Source of the DNA: an uncultured Candidatus Saccharibacteria bacterium
GTDB lineage: Bacteria > Patescibacteriota > Saccharimonadia > Saccharimonadales > Saccharimonadaceae
Assembly: GCA_937990725.1 (NCBI GenBank)
Contig: CALKQS010000008.1
Span: forward strand, 86,888-150,887
Length of the DNA stretch: 64,000 bases
Direction of reading: 5' to 3'
The position numbers and the translations under genes are program-made. Positions within the stretch are counted from its first letter, which is position 1; each line of letters opens with the position of its first letter. A model generated the notes under the pieces. That model did not search any database, was not told the origin of the DNA, and saw only the letters and a program-made list of their open reading frames with translations. This document shows, in pieces, positions 60,101 to 64,000 of the stretch.

Positions 60101-60175
60101 CGTCGCCAAGGTACTCTCAATACTCATGGCGACCTGAGCGGCGAGCCACAGGAAGTATCGATTAAGCTGCATTGA
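57119..60175 (+). CDS. VirD4/TraG-like membrane ATPase
   Basis: 1018 residues. An N-terminal membrane helix (IIVFGSAGLILIILFIAFIV) is followed by a domain of about 350 residues of unknown fold, then an ATPase core: Walker A HIIGQTGVGKSVLQENL (about 418-434), FALVDPHGDLAEALLAKV, IVYFDPGD, Walker B FTLYVDEFQNFATD (about 671) and a sensor segment GTTITGRIGTTDAEIM. This is the plan of type IV secretion coupling or FtsK/HerA-like DNA or protein pumps. The last 190 residues are low-complexity Pro, Ala and Ser. No relaxase or other mating genes are in the window, so it may export protein or DNA in an unusual setting. Confidence 0.85.
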   Translation: MNTVTTFIIVFGSAGLILIILFIAFIVYRNSMREAKNYERGLKMVPILIHLPPASDDIDGGGRDKRDLTEEVLSQAQVMYNIIASTSTKGFMSRIYGQRHVSFEIVAREGLVYYYAVVPTVLTDTVRQAIAAAYPSARLEEVSEHSVFSKVGKASGTIGGEFTLRKEFIYPISTYMESKRDASRALLNAVSSAGREDGVGIQFLIRPAYEKWTKRSISAAEQIVKNKGEKKSSGGSGLSARDVMQALWKPPEASDKKEFQAEKPLSAVEQAKVDAIQEKIRYPGYEVMIRVVVSSNTAARSQVLLKNIVAAFALFDSPSFNGFKFNLTKNVDELATAFIFRFFPQANSRDILNSVELATLFHLPDQNSIPTSQVKRQMSKQVDGPTEVMETGLLLGYNEFRGVRKPIRLADKDRRRHIHIIGQTGVGKSVLQENLAYQDMLAGRGFALVDPHGDLAEALLAKVPRDRVEDIVYFDPGDMSNPIGLNMFEFDHPDQKDFLVQEAINMLYGLYDPGHTGIVGPRLEHIFRNCALLLMADPAGGTFVDVPKLLVDEQFRNAKLKYVTDRQVLDFWTKEFPASQRSNEAGDLISWVISKFGPFISNDAMRNIIGQTKSGFNFPEIMNNNKILLVNLSKGKMGDLNSKLLGIIFVMKFQAAAMARANIPEHERKDFTLYVDEFQNFATDSFETILSEARKYRLSLVLANQFMTQLKEELREAILGNVGTTITGRIGTTDAEIMVKRYTPVFTAEDLTKLPNFESVCVAQINGTPSAPFSMAWIPPMGEPNQQLSGALKKLSAAKYGRPRDQVERDIAARISVQQPSQPAAGAGRPGGAAGAGGGSSFLDEWLAKRKQMNAKKPQSAAAPSSAPAPRPGSPAAQPARPQTVPASSVQPLRAQPAVPPASSSSQAPRPQPAGAPRTMPSPSMSSPLSAAQPTPPPSPAVQDALDRARHAARPNILGGQQAEAHAQSAPPVAPSPAPKPTMPSPEELEREALRRQGTLNTHGDLSGEPQEVSIKLH

Positions 60176-60249
60176 TAAACGCTTAATACAGGTGATAGAG
60201 AACACAAGCGGCAAGTACGATATTTTTCGACGTTCGTTACCATGTGTAT

Positions 60250-60255
60250 TATACT
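60250..60255 (+). promoter_or_regulatory. -10 box of leaderless hypothetical gene
   Basis: TATACT, 6 nt before the ATG at 60262; it sets the start against the frame from 60244. Confidence 0.6.
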
Positions 60256-60261
60256 AAGTCT

Positions 60262-60741
60262 ATGAAAACCCATTATGTTTTACAAAAGTTGTTTCAGGGG
60301 CGACGGTATGTCGGCGACGATTGGGAACTGGATTCTGATAACATAACGTGCCGAAACAAGCTCACATCTGCGACGACAATGTTCGGCGCCGACGACACTT
60401 GCCCTTGGTGCATTGAACTTGGAGTTGGATTCACTCTACAAAAATATGTCGAAATCGGCGACCCGTATCTTATAGAAGGCAGTCGTTACGTCCTTACTGT
60501 CTGCTCGCCGTCTTTCGTTGATGATCCACGTGGCAGGTGGTACTTTGAAGATGACGATGAGGCGAAGCCCCTGATTATGAATACGCTTGATTATGATGTC
60601 GTCTTTGAGTTTGTTCAAACGAAATTAAAAGAGTATGTATTTACGCCAACACCTGACCGTCCGTATGGAGATGATATAGAATTTCACAATGTCACGAAGC
60701 ACTGGCTCTTTGATGTAGATTGGGAGGATTATTATCGATAG
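60262..60741 (+). CDS. Hypothetical acidic protein
   Basis: 159 residues, acidic, aromatic-rich, without membrane segments. The sequence has a possible short metal-binding pair (DDTCPWCIE) and many Asp and Tyr residues (DPRGRWYFEDDDE, then DVDWEDYYR at the end). No family was recognised. Base composition is slightly poorer in GC than its neighbours. It stands alone behind its own promoter. Confidence 0.65.
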   Translation: MKTHYVLQKLFQGRRYVGDDWELDSDNITCRNKLTSATTMFGADDTCPWCIELGVGFTLQKYVEIGDPYLIEGSRYVLTVCSPSFVDDPRGRWYFEDDDEAKPLIMNTLDYDVVFEFVQTKLKEYVFTPTPDRPYGDDIEFHNVTKHWLFDVDWEDYYR

Positions 60742-60964
60742 TTCTTTTGTCAAAGATACTCCTTAGATATTTGAGCTATTCGTTAGCGACTCTGACAGTG
60801 ATATCGTTCGCTCATGACATACGTAACAACCGTCGCTCAAGTACTTCTCTCTAGCCAGAGTAATCTCTCTACGCCTATCCAACTTAATCAAGAGATAGCA
60901 TTCATACGTGAGGCGCAGATTATTGAATTATATAGCTGAGCAATAAGTGATTTACAGAAGTAAG

Positions 60965-61591
60965 CTACACATTGCGCCGACCGAGCATCATTATGCGCAC
61001 AAAGTCGAAGGCGAGGCCGCAGAGCCAGCCGAGGGCGAAAGCGGCAATGGATTCGGCACCGGAGAGTGGATAGCCGTTGAAGCGGGCGATGAGGTAGATG
61101 GCTAGAGTGAGTACGAAGGCGGCAATAGCACCGGAGAGCAGCGCGTTGGGCCGGGCAACGGTGCTGCCAGTGACTTCGCTTGCCTTCTCGATGGCTGGGT
61201 TGTGGATGACTTTGCTAAAGGCGCGGCTTGAGGGCGAGAGCTGGGATTGGACGGCTGCCATGGTTTTGTCGAAGCGTTCTTGCTGGGCAGCCGGGCTGGT
61301 TTGGCGTTGGCGCTCGGCGCGCTGTTGTTCGCGGGTTTCGTGCTGGCGGCGCTCAGCTTCGGCAGTGGCTCGTTCTTGCTCAGCAGCTTGCTCGTAGACT
61401 TGCTCGGCTTCGTGGCGAGCGACCCTAAGGGTTTCGTGTCGCTGACGCGTTTCGCCCTGGAGGCTGGGGTGCTCTAACTGGCGGTGCTCGCCAGATTGGC
61501 GCAGGGCAGTTAGCTGCTCAGCACGTGATTGCTCGATGGTTTGCTCGGTGCGGCGCTCGGGTTGGCGTTTGGTGGTAAATCGTTCTGCCAT
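60965..61591 (-). CDS. Coiled-coil protein with C-terminal membrane helices
   Basis: 208 residues. The first 105 are extremely rich in Glu, Gln and Arg (for example HEAEQVYEQAAEQERATAEA) and should form a long coiled coil. The C-terminal part has two membrane helices (LLSGAIAAFVLTLAIYLIAR and ESIAAFALGWLCGLAFDFVR) and a basic end. It lies downstream of the LPHTG protein gene on the same strand, 14 nt away, with AAGGAGAA before the ATG, so the two are probably one operon. Function unknown; a cytoplasmic scaffold for the surface protein is possible. Confidence 0.65.
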   Translation of the reverse strand: MAERFTTKRQPERRTEQTIEQSRAEQLTALRQSGEHRQLEHPSLQGETRQRHETLRVARHEAEQVYEQAAEQERATAEAERRQHETREQQRAERQRQTSPAAQQERFDKTMAAVQSQLSPSSRAFSKVIHNPAIEKASEVTGSTVARPNALLSGAIAAFVLTLAIYLIARFNGYPLSGAESIAAFALGWLCGLAFDFVRIMMLGRRNV

Positions 61592-61605
61592 TGGTTTCTC
61601 CTTGG

Positions 61606-63225
61606 TTAGATTGTTCCGGCGTTAAAGTTGCGGCGCACGAGGCGGATCTCGGTGCTGAGCTGGCGCGAGCGAGCGTAGAAGAATACCACCACTGCAAGGA
61701 CGATGCCGGCAAAGATGATATTCTCACTGCTACCGGTGTGAGGCAGTTCCGTCACGACTTGCTCGACGACGCGCTTCTCGGCGGGGCAGTCTACCTTAGT
61801 GCTGAGTGTGTTGCCAAAGGTGTTGTCGATGCGGCAATCGTAGGAGGTTGCGTTGCTGGTGCCGGTGCCCATTGAAGGAATGTGGTCTTTGAGCTGGACG
61901 GTAAATTGCCGCTCTTGGCTCTCGCCTGGCTTGATCTCCACAGCTGGCCAGCTGAGGATGGTTGCATCGATGCTGGCACTTTGGTTGGTGTCTTTGGCAA
62001 GTGTGCCGCCACCAGCGTCAACGACCGTAGCGTATTGGAGGACATCACCGAGGTTGTCGCTAAAGGTGAATTTCTCGGCGTTGAGGCCTTTGTTGGTGAC
62101 GCTAAGCTTGTAGGTAATGCGGTCGTGGGCTTTGGCGGTGACGGTGGTCGTCTCAGCACTGTTTTGGGTGAGGTTGTGGCCACTCTTGGTCTGGACAAAT
62201 TTAGCAGCGCAGGTTTTGTCTTCGAGCCAGAGGGTGCTGTTGCCTGGGCAGGGCTGGCAGCGAGCATCGTCTTTGAGCAGGGTAGGATTGACGGGGCAGC
62301 GGGCAGGTGCAGCGATGACAAAGGTCTTGGCGCAGGCTTCGTTGGTGCGGTCGCCCAGAGAGGTCTTGACAGTGAGGACGACGCGGTACGAGCCAGGCGT
62401 TTTCTCGCTGTAGCTGACGGTGGGTGTGCTGCTCTCGAGTGTTTTGGCGAGTTTGCCATCGCGGTAGACTTGGAAGACATAGCCGGTGATAGTAGCGCCA
62501 TGCTGGGCAGACGCCGCAGCGGTGAATTGGTAGGTGGTGTCGTTTTTGTTGATGACAAGGCCGCTACAGCTTGCCACTGGCGTTGGCTTGATGACGGATG
62601 GCGGCGTGCTGCAGTTTGGATAGGTACCGACCTGGCCGGGTGGGCAAACAGGTGCGGGTGGCACTGTCTGGGTAATGAGGTTACCACAGTTGAGCATAAT
62701 GGCGAACCAGCCAAACTTTGCTGAGTGGCCAACAAATGCCCGGTAGGTGAAATTCCCCCACAAGTGGTGTGGTCGGTAGTAGAAGTTACGCATTCCACCT
62801 TGCGCTGCCTTCACAGAATACACGCCTTCGCCCTGAGCGGCACTAAAGTGTGGTGTCATCCCCCATGAGTAGGTGCTCTCGGTGCTGCGCCGGGTCTCCA
62901 GGCGAGTCGTCGCCTGCTGCAGCTCGGCACGAGTAATGCCGATGGTGCTGTAGAGGTCGCGGATGTTGTTGGTGTTGGCGTCGTAATGTGCCATCAGCTG
63001 CGATCCATTGCTAATACCGCCATAGATCATATCGCTTGGGTCGGCGGCGTTAGCCGATTCTGGTGGCGCAAGCAGCGTGAACGATTGCACGACGAGTGCT
63101 AGCGCGGTAAATATCAGCCCCAAGCGACGTGTTGCTTCCTCCTTGCGTAGGCGTTTCGCATAGAAACCCAGTTGGCCGACGATCGCCGGGCTGAGCGATA
63201 AGTTTGATACGAATTTCCGAAACAT
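61606..63225 (-). CDS. LPHTG-anchored surface protein
   Basis: 539 residues from the ATG at 63225, preceded by GGGGGT as ribosome binding site. The unusually long, basic signal region ends with LGLIFTALALVVQSFTLLAP and a likely cut near ANAAD. An N-terminal helical domain (about 60-170), a Cys-rich middle with Ig-like/PKD-like repeats (ATITGYVFQVYRDGKLAK), and a DUF11-like domain (HDRITYKLSVTNKGLNAEKF) follow. The tail is LPHTG, a membrane helix (IIFAGIVLAVVVFFYA) and a basic end, a canonical sortase signal. It should be joined to the wall by the sortase at 32545 or another one. Adhesion is the likely role. Confidence 0.85.
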   Translation of the reverse strand: MFRKFVSNLSLSPAIVGQLGFYAKRLRKEEATRRLGLIFTALALVVQSFTLLAPPESANAADPSDMIYGGISNGSQLMAHYDANTNNIRDLYSTIGITRAELQQATTRLETRRSTESTYSWGMTPHFSAAQGEGVYSVKAAQGGMRNFYYRPHHLWGNFTYRAFVGHSAKFGWFAIMLNCGNLITQTVPPAPVCPPGQVGTYPNCSTPPSVIKPTPVASCSGLVINKNDTTYQFTAAASAQHGATITGYVFQVYRDGKLAKTLESSTPTVSYSEKTPGSYRVVLTVKTSLGDRTNEACAKTFVIAAPARCPVNPTLLKDDARCQPCPGNSTLWLEDKTCAAKFVQTKSGHNLTQNSAETTTVTAKAHDRITYKLSVTNKGLNAEKFTFSDNLGDVLQYATVVDAGGGTLAKDTNQSASIDATILSWPAVEIKPGESQERQFTVQLKDHIPSMGTGTSNATSYDCRIDNTFGNTLSTKVDCPAEKRVVEQVVTELPHTGSSENIIFAGIVLAVVVFFYARSRQLSTEIRLVRRNFNAGTI

Positions 63226-63360
63226 GATGTACCCCCATAGACCATCGATGTTAGCTAAATGTTCTATGTATATTCTAGCAATGTGTTGCACGAAATGCAA
63301 TTGTTTATTGGTTGTGCTGACTAGTACATGATGTAGAAGCTGTGGCGTAGCTCGTCGTAT

Positions 63361-63389
63361 TTGACACAATCTCCAACCTAGAGAATAAT
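63361..63389 (+). promoter_or_regulatory. Promoter of HhH protein gene
   Basis: TTGACA (63361-63366), a 17-nt spacer and AATAAT (63384-63389); the ATG at 63397 is 7 nt further on. Confidence 0.6.
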
Positions 63390-63396
63390 ATGGAAT

Positions 63397-63843
63397 ATGG
63401 TTCGCTCTGCTCGCTCACACCATCCCGATGACTTCGCGCTCAATATTGCGCATGACGAGCTCGATCTCTTTCGCTGGTTTCTATTGGTGTATCTGCTGGG
63501 CAAGCCGATTCAATCACCGGTGGCGGTGCAGACCTGGCGTCTCTTGGTGGAGCACCAGCTTGATACGCCGTGGGCGCTGCTTGCGGTGGAACGGAGGCGT
63601 CTCGTGCGGCTGCTAGACGAAGGTAAATACACACGCTACGACGAGAAAACAGCGACGGCCCTGCGGCTCTGCGCGCAGCAGCTAATTGACCAGTATGATG
63701 GTTCGCTGATGCTGCTGATAGAGAGTAGCCCGTGCGAAGCCGAGTGTGCCAAACGCCTGCAAAAATTCTACGGCGTCGGGCCAAAGACGGCAGAGATTTT
63801 CTTGCGCGGCGTGGCTGAGTTATTTGCTCAGCGTGTGGAGTGA
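63397..63843 (+). CDS. Helix-hairpin-helix (HhH) protein, endonuclease III-like fragment
   Basis: 148 residues. The helical layout and the late motif KFYGVGPKTAEIFLRGV (helix-hairpin-helix, GVGPKT) recall the HhH-GPD DNA glycosylases of the endonuclease III type. The catalytic Lys and the following Asp could not be placed with confidence, and the iron-sulfur Cys cluster is missing. It may be a small DNA-binding or repair protein. No signal peptide. Confidence 0.65.
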   Translation: MVRSARSHHPDDFALNIAHDELDLFRWFLLVYLLGKPIQSPVAVQTWRLLVEHQLDTPWALLAVERRRLVRLLDEGKYTRYDEKTATALRLCAQQLIDQYDGSLMLLIESSPCEAECAKRLQKFYGVGPKTAEIFLRGVAELFAQRVE

Positions 63844-63879
63844 AGAGATAGCAAAAAATACCAGAGGTAAGGAGGAGTA

Positions 63880-64000
63880 ATGCCTTATAAATTTCGAAAA
63901 ATAGCACATGCAGTAGCACGATGGAGTCAGCAGCACTGGCGGGGTTTGACAGTAATTGTAGTGATTATAATGGGGTTGTGGCTCAATAATACGAGTCTCT
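63880..64000 (+). CDS. N-terminus of a membrane protein (partial)
   Basis: About 40 residues run to the window edge from the ATG at 63880, with TAAGGAGGAG just upstream. The start MPYKFRKIAHAVARWSQQHW is basic and amphipathic and leads into a hydrophobic helix (LTVIVVIIMGLWL), so a membrane or exported protein begins here. Too short to name. Confidence 0.65.
   Translation, partial: MPYKFRKIAHAVARWSQQHWRGLTVIVVIIMGLWLNNTSL

Noticed and set aside
61791..62798. Long open frames in other registers inside the LPHTG protein gene
   Set aside because: Translations are Ser/Thr/Pro/Ala-rich shadows of a GC-rich coding strand; the frame with a signal peptide and LPHTG is the real one.
1..64000. CRISPR array or cas genes
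   Set aside because: No regular spaced direct repeats and no Cas-like translations were seen; the only tandem repeats are short in-gene ones.

Overview
The window reads as a chromosome segment of a Candidatus Saccharibacteria (TM7) or closely related Patescibacteria (CPR) bacterium. This rests on gene content and style, not on a database match. It carries a type IV pilus assembly set, a ComEC-like DNA channel, a VirD4/TraG-like membrane ATPase, sortase-anchored surface proteins and complete RecA/RuvABC repair genes, and almost no biosynthetic genes. TGA is used as an ordinary stop (for example at 23105-23107 and 60173-60175), so this is not the recoded Gracilibacteria/SR1 type. Genes are tightly packed and core genes look close to 50% GC by eye.

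Layout. 1-4.6 kb: a low-GC block with three consecutive ATP-grasp genes, the second fused to a RimB-like retropepsin domain, the third RimK. 4.7-7.4 kb: YebC, ComEC and tRNA-Lys. 7.5-17.8 kb: a Cys-repeat surface protein, ruvC, a class A penicillin-binding protein, ruvA, nucleotide and HD/HIT enzymes, ruvB and a PH-like membrane protein. 17.8-30.4 kb: a prepilin, recA, two recX genes (one truncated), Nudix, two alpha/beta hydrolases, a reverse-strand pilus operon (PilB, PilC, PilM, PilN, PilO) and tsaE/tsaB. 30.6-36.7 kb: RNase Y, sortase, enolase, a small secreted protein, phosphoglycerate mutase and two tRNA-Pro genes. 36.8-39.5 kb: a probable foreign island next to the tRNAs, with a peptidase-like remnant, an ABC transporter and a GC-rich HTH fragment. 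39.9-45.3 kb: membrane proteins, a large LADTG-anchored exported protein, a flavoreductase-like/TetR pair and a T5orf172 (GIY-YIG-like) protein. 45.4-54.5 kb: an AT-rich type I restriction-modification island with an inserted PrrC/RloC-like ATPase. 55-64 kb: peptidoglycan deacetylase, VirD4-like ATPase, an LPHTG-anchored surface protein and a HhH protein.

How it works together. Pili, ComEC, RecA, RecX and RuvABC form a DNA uptake and recombination toolkit. Sortase, the LADTG and LPHTG proteins, the Cys-repeat protein, the penicillin-binding protein and the deacetylase shape a Gram-positive-type surface suited to an episymbiont. The restriction locus is the defence module, and its hsdR is broken by an apparent one-base deletion.

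The strongest window-wide signal is promoter architecture. At 13 genes on both strands a -10 hexamer (TATAAT, TATACT or TACAAT) lies exactly 6 nt before the start codon with no Shine-Dalgarno, the arrangement expected for leaderless mRNAs. Most genes for exported surface proteins instead have leaders and purine-rich ribosome binding sites. The most system-like novelties are the ATP-grasp/protease cluster at the left end and the ATPase-bearing restriction locus. All functional calls are from reading the translations; no search was run.
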